This document shows, piece after piece, positions 7,813-16,022 of a stretch of 30,194 nt of DNA. The notes under the pieces are model-generated. The model made no database searches. It saw only the letters and a program-made list of their open reading frames with translations, and was not told where the DNA came from. The stretch's first letter is position 1. Every line of letters starts with the position of its first letter. The stretch spans positions 1-30,194 of the forward strand of contig CAYZVH010000017.1 in assembly GCA_964481755.1 (NCBI GenBank), written 5' to 3'. Source of the stretch: Phocaeicola_A sp964481755. GTDB taxonomy: Bacteria; Bacteroidota; Bacteroidia; Bacteroidales; Bacteroidaceae. A program made the position numbers and the translations under genes.

Positions 7813-9078
7813 ATGAACAGTATCGAACATCATTGCCAAGGGGAAAGTCATAAGTCAAATGACAAGCCTTGCCAGGACTGTGCCTACGCAGAGAGCACAG
7901 ACGGACTGAGCATGGCTATCGTGTGCGATGGGCATGGAGGCGAACGATACTTCAGAAGTCAGTATGGTGCACAATTTGCCACGGAGATAACAAAGAATGC
8001 TATCCGCGAATTTGTGGACAACATAGCAGATTCCACCTTTACTGACTCTGAAGGGAAATCCGTTTTTGACGGAGCGCCGTTTACCGATTATAGTGCGGCA
8101 ACGGCTACAAACGCACAAATAGACTGTCGTGCACACAAATCACTGATGTGGTTGTTCTCGTCCATCATCAGCCAGTGGAATGCCAAGATTGCCGAACACG
8201 CAAGACAGACAGACCTTACCGACTGGGAGAAGAACAACGTGGAGGAGAAATATCGTGAAGAGTTTCTCTTAAAACGTGAAAATGACGAAGCCACATTCGA
8301 AAAGACTTATGGCTGTACGCTGATGGCATACGTACAGACACCAAACTATTGGTTCGCTTTCCATCTTGGCGATGGTAAGTGCGTGTCGATGCGTGTGGCG
8401 GATGACCGTCTTGTTTGTGAGCAACCGATTCCGTGGGATGAGCGTTGCTTCCTGAACAAGACCACCTCGTTGTGCGACAGCAATGCGTTGGAGGAGTTCC
8501 GTTATTGTTATCAAGGAGACGGTCATTTCCCTCTCGCCGTATTTCTCGGCTCAGACGGTATGGACGACTCTTATGGCGATGGCAACAATCTCTACAACTT
8601 CTATATTCAGCTATTCAAGATCGTCATTCGCAATGGGCACGAAAGAGCCCACAAGGAATTGGTGAAGTCCCTTCCTGTAATCAGTAAACGTGGAAGCAAG
8701 GATGATATGTCCGTGGCCTGCGTTTATGATGACACGAACTTGACGGAAACATTCTTCCTGCTGACTAAGTTTCAAAAAGAGATGCTCGATTCAGAGTTGA
8801 ACGATGTGGAGGATAAAATCTGTACTCTACAAAAGAAGATAGAAGATGCGGGGAATCCGGATGCCATGGATAGTAAACAACGCATTGACTATGAGTATGC
8901 CCTGAAAGACCTTGCAAAAGCTGAAGAAAAGGCATCAAGGATTGAAAGAAAACGCAGAGCGGTAAAGGGTGAAGAGACAAAATACAGAAATCGTATGAAG
9001 GAGAATGACCCAATGGAACCAGCCGAAGAAGAAGACTCTTCGATGGAGTTGATTGCCGATGGTCAGGAACCTCAATAA
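7813..9078 (+). CDS. PP2C-family protein phosphatase with C-terminal coiled coil
   Basis: A 421-residue protein. PP2C motifs run in order: an early QD with Asp22, VCDGHGG with Asp39-Gly40, the central FHLGDGKCV, FLGSDGMDD, and SKRGSKDDMSVA with the last metal-binding Asp. All aspartates needed for the two-metal centre appear present, so it should dephosphorylate Ser/Thr residues, most simply those phosphorylated by the kinase two genes upstream. Residues from about 325 to 405 are strongly charged and helical (Glu/Lys/Arg-rich), consistent with a coiled coil for complex formation, and the C-terminus is acidic. No membrane segment is seen. It is the third member of the TerY-P triad and starts 19 bases after the VWA gene. 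Confidence 0.87.
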   Translation: MNSIEHHCQGESHKSNDKPCQDCAYAESTDGLSMAIVCDGHGGERYFRSQYGAQFATEITKNAIREFVDNIADSTFTDSEGKSVFDGAPFTDYSAATATNAQIDCRAHKSLMWLFSSIISQWNAKIAEHARQTDLTDWEKNNVEEKYREEFLLKRENDEATFEKTYGCTLMAYVQTPNYWFAFHLGDGKCVSMRVADDRLVCEQPIPWDERCFLNKTTSLCDSNALEEFRYCYQGDGHFPLAVFLGSDGMDDSYGDGNNLYNFYIQLFKIVIRNGHERAHKELVKSLPVISKRGSKDDMSVACVYDDTNLTETFFLLTKFQKEMLDSELNDVEDKICTLQKKIEDAGNPDAMDSKQRIDYEYALKDLAKAEEKASRIERKRRAVKGEETKYRNRMKENDPMEPAEEEDSSMELIADGQEPQ

Positions 9079-9092
9079 AACAGATAAAGAAG

Positions 9093-10199
9093 ATGGGTAC
9101 TTGCAAGTATTGTGGAAAAGATGCCGGTTGGTTTTCTCAGGCTCATTCAGAGTGTAAGAGTAAGCACGACCAGGGTATTGTTGATTTCAAGGCTGTTGTA
9201 AGCAGTTATTTTACTGGGCGTTCTACCGCCGCAAATGTGCAGAACTCCAGAAACAAATTGAAGGTAGATGCTTTCTTGTCGGAAGAAGACATCTGTCAGG
9301 TCGCGGACGAGGGAATCCGCCACTATACGGCAAGCATCCATCGGCCCTTTTCGCCAGCCTCCATGCGTCTGATGGATGATTTCCTGAACGCGGCAGGTGT
9401 AGCCTATAGCAGTATCAACCGGAATGGGGCCGTGGACGAGTTTACCAAGAAGTTGATGCGTGGCTTTATGGTGGAGTATTTCACAGGCAGTCTGACACTG
9501 TCTGTCGCACACCAGCGTTGTGAGAAAGTGCTAGGGAAGTTTCCTATGGTACAATCCAATATCGAGGACGCATACCTCTATGTGTTGAACAAGGCTGCTA
9601 CTAATTTCATGAAGAATGATACCATCTCTGATGATGACCAACAGAAGATAGATGCCTATGTCAATTACTTGCATCTGCCCGTAAACGACCTCCCTGCCCA
9701 ATATCAGAACAGTCAAATCAGTCGCTTGGGTCAAATCACCATTTTGAAGAACCTGCAAAACGGCATAGTGCCATCGAGCAATGTGCCATCTCCCATCATG
9801 TTAGGGCGTGGTGAGAGTGTAATCTGGACATACAACGGCGTCAGTATGTATCAAGAAAAGACTGTAAAAGAATATGGAGGCAGAAGAAGCGGATGGTCGT
9901 TCCGGGTGATGAAAGGAATAACATACCATACTGGCGGTACGAAAATAAAACCCATAGAGCACACCTATATGGATTTTAAGGGAACAGGTACTCTCTATGT
10001 CACCAACAAACATCTCATCTTCCAAAGTCCGATTTCCGCTCAAAAGGTACCATACACCAAGATGATAGGTGTTACCCCCTATAGTGACGGCATCGAGGTA
10101 CACCGAGATGGAGCCAATGCCAAACGCCTGACATTCCAAGGCTTTGACAGTTGGTTCTTGATGAGCATGCTTTCCTACATGGTAAATTTGAAGTTATGA
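9093..10199 (+). CDS. Zinc-finger protein with C-terminal PH-like domain, last gene of the defence operon
   Basis: A 368-residue protein I do not recognise as a named family. The N-terminus has a compact metal site, C4-x2-C7-x10-H18-x2-C21, in CKYCGKDAGWFSQAHSEC. The middle (about 30-220) is helical. The last 130 residues, from LGRGESVIWTYNGVSMYQ through the GTGTLYVTNKHLIFQS strand pair to the final helix SWFLMSMLSYMV, have the alternating strands and closing helix of bacterial PH-like domains. Such domains often bind membranes or partner proteins. It follows the phosphatase by 14 bases and is followed by a hairpin, so it closes the operon. It could be the sensor or effector output of the kinase/phosphatase switch, but nothing in the sequence proves that. 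Confidence 0.7.
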   Translation: MGTCKYCGKDAGWFSQAHSECKSKHDQGIVDFKAVVSSYFTGRSTAANVQNSRNKLKVDAFLSEEDICQVADEGIRHYTASIHRPFSPASMRLMDDFLNAAGVAYSSINRNGAVDEFTKKLMRGFMVEYFTGSLTLSVAHQRCEKVLGKFPMVQSNIEDAYLYVLNKAATNFMKNDTISDDDQQKIDAYVNYLHLPVNDLPAQYQNSQISRLGQITILKNLQNGIVPSSNVPSPIMLGRGESVIWTYNGVSMYQEKTVKEYGGRRSGWSFRVMKGITYHTGGTKIKPIEHTYMDFKGTGTLYVTNKHLIFQSPISAQKVPYTKMIGVTPYSDGIEVHRDGANAKRLTFQGFDSWFLMSMLSYMVNLKL

Positions 10200-10264
10200 G
10201 TTGCCTCAATACATTGATTATGGACGAAGAAAACATTTATGTTGGATGAATCCACAAAAAAACA

Positions 10265-10298
10265 GCGGAGCAAGAAACTTGGTGGTCTCTTGCTCCGC
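10265..10298. terminator. Hairpin between converging genes
   Basis: A perfect 11-base-pair stem (GCGGAGCAAGA pairing with TCTTGCTCCGC) with a 12-base loop. On the minus strand it is followed by a run of seven T (bases 10256-10262 read as A on plus), 32 bases past the acyl-CoA ligase stop, which is a good intrinsic terminator. On the plus strand the following tract is only GGAATGTTTTAT, so termination of the defence operon there would be weaker. It marks the junction between the AT-rich island and the GC-rich core genes. Confidence 0.8.
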
Positions 10299-10329
10299 GG
10301 AATGTTTTATCTGAACCCGAGGCGAGGGA

Positions 10330-11985
10330 TTAGATGGCGTCTTGATAGAGGAAGCGCTTGATGCTCTTCTTCGGAGTCTTCTCGAACTCCTCCTTGAAAA
10401 TCTTCATGCCCGACAGGTGGGAGTAGGCGGGGAGCATGGCGTTGAGCGTCGTGCGGTTCTCCTCCATGATGCGCTCGATGTCGGCGTCGGTGAGGCCTTG
10501 CGCCGTGCACTCGTCATAGTCGGGGTGAACCAGGCCGATGAGCTTGGCGTCCTTCTGCAACACGATGGACTCGGCCACGTAGGGCAGACCGTTGAGCTTC
10601 TCCTCAATCTCCTCGGGGTAGATGTTCTGACCCGACGGACCCAACAGCATGTTCTTGCTGCGGCCTTTGATGAAGACGTTGCCCTCAGCGTCTATCACAC
10701 CCAAGTCGCCCGTGTGCAACCATCCGTCCTTATCGAGCACCTCGGCTGTGGCTTCAGGGTTCTTGTAGTAACCCAGCATCACATTCTCGCCCTTACAGAC
10801 AATCTCGCCGACCACGTGTTGCGGGTCGCTGCTGAGCACCTTCACTTGCATGCGTTGCACGGCCTTGCCACAGGAGTTTGGGGCGAAGCGCTTCCAGTCC
10901 TCGTAGCAGATGATGGGCGCGCACTCCGTCATTCCGTAGCCTACGGTGTAGGGGAAGTCAATCATCTTCAGGAAGTTCTCCACATCGGGGTTGAAGGCGG
11001 CACCGCCTACAATCACCTCATAGAAACGGCCTCCGAAGGCGTTGATTACCTGCTCGCGCACGGTGGTCTTTATCTTGTCGTTGATGATGGGCACCTTCAG
11101 CAGAATCTTCATGGTAGGTGTCTGCAACTTAGGCAACACGCTCTTCTTGATAATCTTCTCGATAATCAGAGGAACGGCTATGATGATGTGTGGTTTGACG
11201 TCGGCGAAAGCCTGGAACACAATCTTCGGACTAGGTATGCGGGTGAGGAAGAAGATGTGGCAACCGACGGTGAACTCGTAGAGGAACTCGAAGGCGAGGC
11301 CGTACATGTGGGCCATTGGGAGCATAGAGATTAGTTTATCGCCCGGATGAAGCGATAGCACCTCGTAGGCGAACTTCAGGTTCGATGTGAGCGCCCGGTA
11401 GGGAATCATCACACCCTTCGACATGCTAGTGGTTCCTGAGGTGTAGTTTATGAGCGCCAGTTCATCGGGGCTGTCCTTGTAGTAGGAGATGTGCTCCTTG
11501 CGGAAATTCTTCGGGTACTTCTTGCCGAACATCTCGTTGAGGTGCTCGCGGGCGTAGGTCAACTTCTCGGAACGCGACACGAGCAGCGAGTAGTCGTTTA
11601 TCAGGATGATGCCTTCGAGGCTCGGCATTTGAGCCGCGTCCAGCTCCGGCCACACCATGTCGCCCACCAGCAGGATTTTCGCGTCGGAATGGTTCACCAG
11701 GTGATGAATGTTCTCGGCCTTGAACTCGTGAAGGATGGGCACTGCCACGGCTCCATAGGTGAGGATTGCCAGGAAGGCGGAGCCCCAATAGGAACTGTTG
11801 CGGCCACAGATGGCTATCTTGTCACCAGGGACCACTCCACTGGCTTCGAACATGATATGCAGTTTCTCTATCTTGCGCGCTACATCTCTGTATTGTAATG
11901 TGGAGCCATTATAGTCAGTCAAGGCATCCAGATCCCAATGGTCTTTCAGACTCTTCTCTATATAGGCAATAAAATTATCTTCCAT
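10330..11985 (-). CDS. AMP-binding long-chain acyl-CoA ligase
   Basis: An ANL-superfamily adenylating enzyme of about 551 residues, normal for the family. The P-loop-like motif is YTSGTTSMSKGV, the adenine-binding motif is GYGMTE, the hinge region reads GWLHTGDLG, and the C-terminal domain has IKGRSKNMLLGPSGQN. This is the pattern of long-chain-fatty-acid CoA ligases, which activate free fatty acids with ATP and CoA at the inner membrane. The conserved catalytic lysine of the C-terminal domain may be among the lysines near the KKSIKRFL end. I chose ATG at 11985 (MEDNFIAYIEKS) over the in-frame ATG at 11997 because it fits family N-termini and leaves about a 20-base leader after the promoter at 12014-12044. 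The gene is monocistronic between that promoter and the hairpin at 10265. Substrate chain length is not readable from sequence. Confidence 0.88.
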   Translation of the reverse strand: MEDNFIAYIEKSLKDHWDLDALTDYNGSTLQYRDVARKIEKLHIMFEASGVVPGDKIAICGRNSSYWGSAFLAILTYGAVAVPILHEFKAENIHHLVNHSDAKILLVGDMVWPELDAAQMPSLEGIILINDYSLLVSRSEKLTYAREHLNEMFGKKYPKNFRKEHISYYKDSPDELALINYTSGTTSMSKGVMIPYRALTSNLKFAYEVLSLHPGDKLISMLPMAHMYGLAFEFLYEFTVGCHIFFLTRIPSPKIVFQAFADVKPHIIIAVPLIIEKIIKKSVLPKLQTPTMKILLKVPIINDKIKTTVREQVINAFGGRFYEVIVGGAAFNPDVENFLKMIDFPYTVGYGMTECAPIICYEDWKRFAPNSCGKAVQRMQVKVLSSDPQHVVGEIVCKGENVMLGYYKNPEATAEVLDKDGWLHTGDLGVIDAEGNVFIKGRSKNMLLGPSGQNIYPEEIEEKLNGLPYVAESIVLQKDAKLIGLVHPDYDECTAQGLTDADIERIMEENRTTLNAMLPAYSHLSGMKIFKEEFEKTPKKSIKRFLYQDAI

Positions 11986-12013
11986 ACTATTGCACATTTA
12001 AACTTAATGTGTG

Positions 12014-12044
12014 CAAAGATAGGTCTTAATACATTACCAGCAAA
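12014..12044 (-). promoter_or_regulatory. Bacteroidota-type promoter for the acyl-CoA ligase
   Basis: Reading the minus strand, TTTG (12041-12044 on plus as CAAA) is followed by 19 bases and then TATCTTTG (12014-12021 on plus as CAAAGATA). This matches the Bacteroidota primary sigma consensus of TTTG at -33 and TAnnTTTG at -7. Confidence 0.8.
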
Positions 12045-12119
12045 TATTTTCCTGTATTAAAATGCTTTTTGAAGAGAAAAGAACACTTTTTCTCTACAAT
12101 TGTCCTATATTAAGCGACA

Positions 12120-12152
12120 CAGAGGGCTCTCTGTCGGTGTGAGAGCCCTCTG
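12120..12152 (-). terminator. Perfect 12-base-pair hairpin downstream of the yggS gene
   Basis: CAGAGGGCTCTC and GAGAGCCCTCTG pair perfectly around a 9-base loop, 68 bases past the stop of the minus-strand yggS-type gene. There is no clear T run after it on the minus strand. It is a probable terminator for the 14655-to-12220 gene group, but a different structural role is possible. Confidence 0.6.
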
Positions 12153-12219
12153 CGAAGAGGTTTCCGTAGGGTGGATGATCGATGCGTGAATGTTGTGGTT
12201 CCGCTGCCCGGGCGGGACG

Positions 12220-12894
12220 TCATTTGTAGACGCGGTCGCCGAAGATCTTGCTGCCCACACGCACGAGTGTGGCTCCGCACTGGACGGCTATGGGGTAGTC
12301 GTGACTCATGCCCATGGAGAGTTCGCGGAAGTGGGGCGCGTCGGCGAAGAATTCCTCCTTTACCTTATTGTAATAGGTGTGGAGGGTCTCAAACTCGGTG
12401 CGTATCTGCCGCTCGTCGTCCACATTGCTGGCCATGCCCATCAGTCCGCAGACGCGTACGTGGTGTAGTGAACGCCATTCGCCGGCCTGCAGCATGGCGG
12501 TGCATTCCTCTTGCGAGAATCCGAACTTGGTCTCCTCGGTGGCGATGTGCATCTGCAGCAGGCAGGGGACTGTGCGGCCACACTTCTCGGCATGGCGGTC
12601 TATCTCGGCCAGCAACTTGTAGCTGTCCACACTGTGGATGAGCGAGATGAAGGGCACGATGTACTTTATCTTGTTGCTCTGCAGGTGACCGATGAAGTGC
12701 CACTCGATGTCCTTGGGCAAGGCCTCTTGTTTGCCTACGAGCTCCTGGGCCTTGCTCTCGCCGAACACCCGTTGACCGCATACGTAGGCCTCCTGGATGT
12801 ACTCCATCGGCTGATATTTCGACACGGCGACGAGGCGCACGGTTTGCGGCAGCTCCGCCGTCACGGCTTGCAGATTGTGAGCGATGTCTGTCAT
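12220..12894 (-). CDS. yggS: YggS/YBL036C-family PLP-binding protein
   Basis: A 224-residue protein with the PLP-homeostasis family layout. The PLP lysine is Lys26 in LVAVSKYQP. Further family motifs are FGESKAQEL, WHFIGHLQSNK, IHSVDS, and near the end LSMGMSHDYPIAV followed by VRVGSKIFG, which bind the cofactor phosphate. The family is a single-domain alanine-racemase-like barrel without known catalytic activity that buffers intracellular pyridoxal phosphate. The length is typical and no key segment is missing. It starts 12 bases after the DUF4494 gene stop, so the two are probably one transcript. Confidence 0.93.
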   Translation of the reverse strand: MTDIAHNLQAVTAELPQTVRLVAVSKYQPMEYIQEAYVCGQRVFGESKAQELVGKQEALPKDIEWHFIGHLQSNKIKYIVPFISLIHSVDSYKLLAEIDRHAEKCGRTVPCLLQMHIATEETKFGFSQEECTAMLQAGEWRSLHHVRVCGLMGMASNVDDERQIRTEFETLHTYYNKVKEEFFADAPHFRELSMGMSHDYPIAVQCGATLVRVGSKIFGDRVYK

Positions 12895-12906
12895 GGTGGT
12901 GCCGGT

Positions 12907-13389
12907 TTATTCTGTCTTGCCCGCGTCGGGGAATTCAGGTTTCACGTCCGGCTCGGCCTCGTAGGGGAACACGTCCATGATGAGGGTCTCGCTGATGGAG
13001 GCTATGCTGTAGTCCGCCATGGTGCCTTTCATGCCCTCGTCCAGCTTCTTCACGGCGTCGCGCAGGTCGGCTGCCTGCACCAGTATCTGTGTGGCGGTCT
13101 TCTTCTCGGCACCGCTCTTCTCGTCGAGGGTGATGAAGTAGAGCTTGCACTTGAACCATCGGTCGGCGGCCTCCTCGATGCTGTCGAAGAGCTCGCTGTA
13201 GTTGGCGCGCTTGATATCCGACACAGTGAACTCTCCGCTGATGTAGGGAGTCATCTCCTCGATGATGCGTTTCTCCGCCTCGGTGAAGCTCAAGGCATCC
13301 ACCAGATAGGGTTCTGTCACTTTCTTATTTGTTCCGTTTTCCAAGGTTTTCTCGTAACGGATTTTGCATTCAAACCAATTGTGCATCAT
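12907..13389 (-). CDS. DUF4494 domain protein
   Basis: A 160-residue cytosolic protein that I recognise as the Bacteroidota family DUF4494, from MHNWFECKIRYEKT, the YLVDALSFTEAE segment, and the second-half WFKCKLYFITLDE. The two halves each open with a W-F-x-C-K strand (residues 5-9 and about 78-82), suggesting an internal duplication of one alpha/beta unit. Function is unknown. It sits directly upstream of yggS and 33 bases downstream of the kinase-like gene. The start is one of two adjacent methionine codons (13389 or 13386). Confidence 0.8.
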   Translation of the reverse strand: MMHNWFECKIRYEKTLENGTNKKVTEPYLVDALSFTEAEKRIIEEMTPYISGEFTVSDIKRANYSELFDSIEEAADRWFKCKLYFITLDEKSGAEKKTATQILVQAADLRDAVKKLDEGMKGTMADYSIASISETLIMDVFPYEAEPDVKPEFPDAGKTE

Positions 13390-13422
13390 AATTATTCTAT
13401 TGAAATATTGAATTCTGAAATC

Positions 13423-14655
13423 TTATTTGTTCTTGTTCTGTAGTTGCTCCATCTTTTTCTTCGACACGCTGGAGATAATCTCCGCTGCCCATTGGGCTCC
13501 GGTTTTCGAGTCCATGCCGTACTCCTTGCAGAGTTCCTCTTGGTACTTCTCCAGCTCCATGATGCCCGAGCGGCTCAGCTCCTTGAAGGCGGAGAACTCG
13601 CCGTTGACGCTACTTTCGCTGTAGATGTCGGACAGCACCTTGTCGGCCTTCTTGGTAAACTCTTTCTGGAAGATTTGCTTGGCCTTGTCCTGGTAGAGGC
13701 TGTCCAGATTGATGTGGGTGGAGTCGTCCAGGGGGCGGTAGAGGCTGTCGGTGACCACGAAGCCTTCGTTGTTGACCACCGTTCCCTCGGGCGGAACGAA
13801 GTCGGGCAGCATGGCTGGCCGCACCACCTGCAGATTCTCGTCCGGAGTGAAGAACGCCGCGCGCAGGGCGAACAGCAGGGCCACAAAGGCCGCCACACCG
13901 ATGGCTTTCACGCCGATGCTTATCAGACTCACGTTCTTCTTCAGGTCCGCCTGCATCTCCTTTACCGAGGCGTAGCGTTGCTTCGGGTCCGGCTGCATGG
14001 CTTTGGCCACCACCTTGCGGTACTCCAGGGGGAGCATCCCATCCTTATATAAATATTGTATGATGGCTCCCAGCGAATAGATGTCCGCGCGGCAGTCCGC
14101 GCTGTCGTCCTGTTGCACCACCTCGGGGGCCATGAACTCGTTGTTGGCCAGCAGGAACGATGGCTCGCAATGGTAGTAGGGCGAGAGGGGGTTGATGAGC
14201 AGAATCCGCCGTTGGCTGTTGGTGATGAGCAGGTTGCTTGGATTCAGATCGAGGTGCGTCAAGCCTAGGCTATGGATGTAGCTCACAGCGTCCATCACCT
14301 CACCGATGATGCGGTCAATCTCCTTGCTCTGGGTGACGAACGATGGATTCTCGGTCAGAAAATAGGAGAGGGGCATCGCATAGACGCCCGTCATGAAGAT
14401 GGTGGGTCCTTCCTCGGCCTCCATCTGGATGCTCTCGTAGGGCAGGAGGTTGTCGTGCCGCAGGGGCGACCACACACGAAACTCCTCCTCGAAAGCCTCC
14501 CGGTAGGGGAGCAGCAAGGCAAGGTTGCGGTTGAGCTGCCGGGTGACGTATCTCCGTCCGTCCTTGACGAAGACGCGCGTCTCGGTGGCCGTAGCCACTA
14601 TGACGCTACGGTTCTTGCGCTCTTTCAGCTTGATTGCTTCTGTGAAACTATCCAT
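13423..14655 (-). CDS. Membrane-anchored protein kinase-like protein, probable pseudokinase
   Basis: A 410-residue protein with an N-terminal kinase fold (about 15-240), one membrane helix (about 246-269, VKAIGVAAFVALLFALRAAFF) and a charged C-terminal region that would lie in the periplasm. The catalytic loop reads HLDLNPSN with Asp136 and Asn141, and APE is present (177-179), followed by DIYSLGAIIQYL. However, there is no glycine loop, the beta-3 lysine position appears to be Arg39 (YVTRQL), and DFG is replaced by INP (154-156). The missing metal-binding Asp and lysine point to lost or atypical catalysis. The architecture resembles PknB-type kinases with an extracytoplasmic domain. It is upstream of DUF4494 and yggS on the same strand, and a TAAGTTTG box lies 20 bases before its start. 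Confidence 0.82.
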   Translation of the reverse strand: MDSFTEAIKLKERKNRSVIVATATETRVFVKDGRRYVTRQLNRNLALLLPYREAFEEEFRVWSPLRHDNLLPYESIQMEAEEGPTIFMTGVYAMPLSYFLTENPSFVTQSKEIDRIIGEVMDAVSYIHSLGLTHLDLNPSNLLITNSQRRILLINPLSPYYHCEPSFLLANNEFMAPEVVQQDDSADCRADIYSLGAIIQYLYKDGMLPLEYRKVVAKAMQPDPKQRYASVKEMQADLKKNVSLISIGVKAIGVAAFVALLFALRAAFFTPDENLQVVRPAMLPDFVPPEGTVVNNEGFVVTDSLYRPLDDSTHINLDSLYQDKAKQIFQKEFTKKADKVLSDIYSESSVNGEFSAFKELSRSGIMELEKYQEELCKEYGMDSKTGAQWAAEIISSVSKKKMEQLQNKNK

Positions 14656-14675
14656 CTTCTGTTCGTTTTTGGGAG

Positions 14676-14683
14676 CAAACTTA
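14676..14683 (-). promoter_or_regulatory. Possible -7 box for the kinase-like gene
   Basis: The minus strand reads TAAGTTTG here, matching TAnnTTTG, about 20 bases before the ATG at 14655. No TTTG is seen at the expected -33 spacing, so support is partial. Confidence 0.4.
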
Positions 14684-14754
14684 CATAATAATTTCCTAAA
14701 CGCGTAAGAAAATCGCCAAGGAAGATACTTTTTCCCAATTTATTGTGTTTTTTG

Positions 14755-14785
14755 TTTGTCCGTTGAGGGGGATAAGCTATCTTTG
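14755..14785 (+). promoter_or_regulatory. Bacteroidota-type promoter for the aminotransferase-permease pair
   Basis: TTTG at 14755-14758, 19 bases, then TATCTTTG at 14778-14785, a full match to the -33/-7 consensus. Transcription would begin near 14792, giving a leader of roughly 27 bases before the ATG at 14819. Confidence 0.85.
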
Positions 14786-14818
14786 CACGATGAATGAACA
14801 ATAACAACTGCTAAGAAA

Positions 14819-16018
14819 ATGCCACAAATCTCTATTCGCGGAGTTGAAATGCCGGCTTCTCCAATCCGGAAACTTGCTCCGCTTGCTGAAGCTGCCAAAC
14901 GGAAAGGCATACATGTCTATCACTTGAACATCGGTCAGCCGGACCTGCCCACGCCCGAGGTGGCGTTGGACGCCATACGCAACATCGACCGCAAGATGCT
15001 GGAGTATAGCCCGAGCGACGGATTCCTCAGCTATCGGCAAAAACTGACGGGATACTATAAGAAATATGATATAAACCTCACACCGGAAGACATCATCATC
15101 ACCTCGGGAGGATCCGAGGCTGTGCTGTTCGCCTTCATGTCGTGTCTGAACCCAGGCGATGAGATTATCGTGCCGGAGCCGGCCTACGCCAACTATATGG
15201 CCTTCGCCATCTCCGCCGGAGCGGTGATACGCACCATCACCACCACCATCGACGAGGGCTTCTCGCTGCCGAAGGTGGAGAAGTTCGAGGAGCTGATAAA
15301 CGAGCGGACGAAGGCTATACTCATCTGCAACCCCAACAACCCGACGGGATACCTCTACACACGCCGCGAGATGAACCAGATTCGCGACCTGGTGAAGAAG
15401 TACGACCTGTTCCTCTTCTCCGACGAGGTCTATCGTGAGTTCATCTACACTGGTTCGCCCTACATCTCGGCTTGTCACTTGGAGGGCATCGAGCAGAACG
15501 TGGTGCTCATCGACTCCGTGTCGAAGCGCTACTCCGAGTGCGGAATCCGCATCGGAGCGCTCATCACCAAGAACAAGCAAATTCGTCAGACCGTGATGAA
15601 GTTTTGCCAGGCCCGACTGAGCCCTCCCTTGATAGGCCAGATTGCTGCCGAGGCTTCGCTGGAGACTCCGGAGGACTACATGCGTGAGGTGTACGACGAG
15701 TACGTGGAGCGCCGTAAGTGCCTGATTGATGGACTCAACCGCATACCGGGCGTCTATTCGCCCATCCCCATGGGAGCCTTCTACACGGTGGCTCGCCTGC
15801 CGGTGGACGACACGGAGAAGTTCTGCGCCTGGTGTCTGTCGGAGTTCAACTACGAGAACGAGACGGTGATGATGGCCCCTGCCTCCGGCTTCTACACCAC
15901 CCCCGGTGTGGGCAAGGACGAGGTGCGTATCGCTTACGTGCTGAAGAAAGAAGATTTGATACGGGCTTTGTTCGTCCTGCAGAAGGCGTTGGAGGCTTAC
16001 CCGGGAAGAACCAAGTGA
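14819..16018 (+). CDS. Class I/II PLP-dependent aminotransferase
   Basis: A 399-residue fold-type I aminotransferase. Visible landmarks are LNIGQPDLPTP (substrate-side glycine), ITSGGSEAV (cofactor phosphate), NPNNPTG with Asn174, SDEVY with Asp202 pairing the pyridine nitrogen, and SVSKRYSECGIRIG with the Schiff-base Lys236. The closing motif VRIAYVL carries the substrate-carboxylate arginine. It belongs to the aspartate/aromatic aminotransferase group; the amino-acid donor cannot be fixed from sequence. It is preceded by a strong promoter and followed after 4 bases by a permease gene, so the two are transcribed together. A role in amino-acid synthesis fits the biosynthetic genes nearby but is inference. 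Confidence 0.9.
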   Translation: MPQISIRGVEMPASPIRKLAPLAEAAKRKGIHVYHLNIGQPDLPTPEVALDAIRNIDRKMLEYSPSDGFLSYRQKLTGYYKKYDINLTPEDIIITSGGSEAVLFAFMSCLNPGDEIIVPEPAYANYMAFAISAGAVIRTITTTIDEGFSLPKVEKFEELINERTKAILICNPNNPTGYLYTRREMNQIRDLVKKYDLFLFSDEVYREFIYTGSPYISACHLEGIEQNVVLIDSVSKRYSECGIRIGALITKNKQIRQTVMKFCQARLSPPLIGQIAAEASLETPEDYMREVYDEYVERRKCLIDGLNRIPGVYSPIPMGAFYTVARLPVDDTEKFCAWCLSEFNYENETVMMAPASGFYTTPGVGKDEVRIAYVLKKEDLIRALFVLQKALEAYPGRTK

Positions 16019-16022
16019 CGGC

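Noticed and set aside
10196..10249. Very short ORF (17 codons) overlapping the end of the zinc-finger/PH-like gene
   Set aside because: Too short, with no motif or conservation visible; more likely part of the 3' untranslated region.
10342..11334. A 330-codon open frame opposite the acyl-CoA ligase
   Set aside because: Antisense to a gene with intact ANL motifs; the translation is low-complexity and has no recognisable domain.
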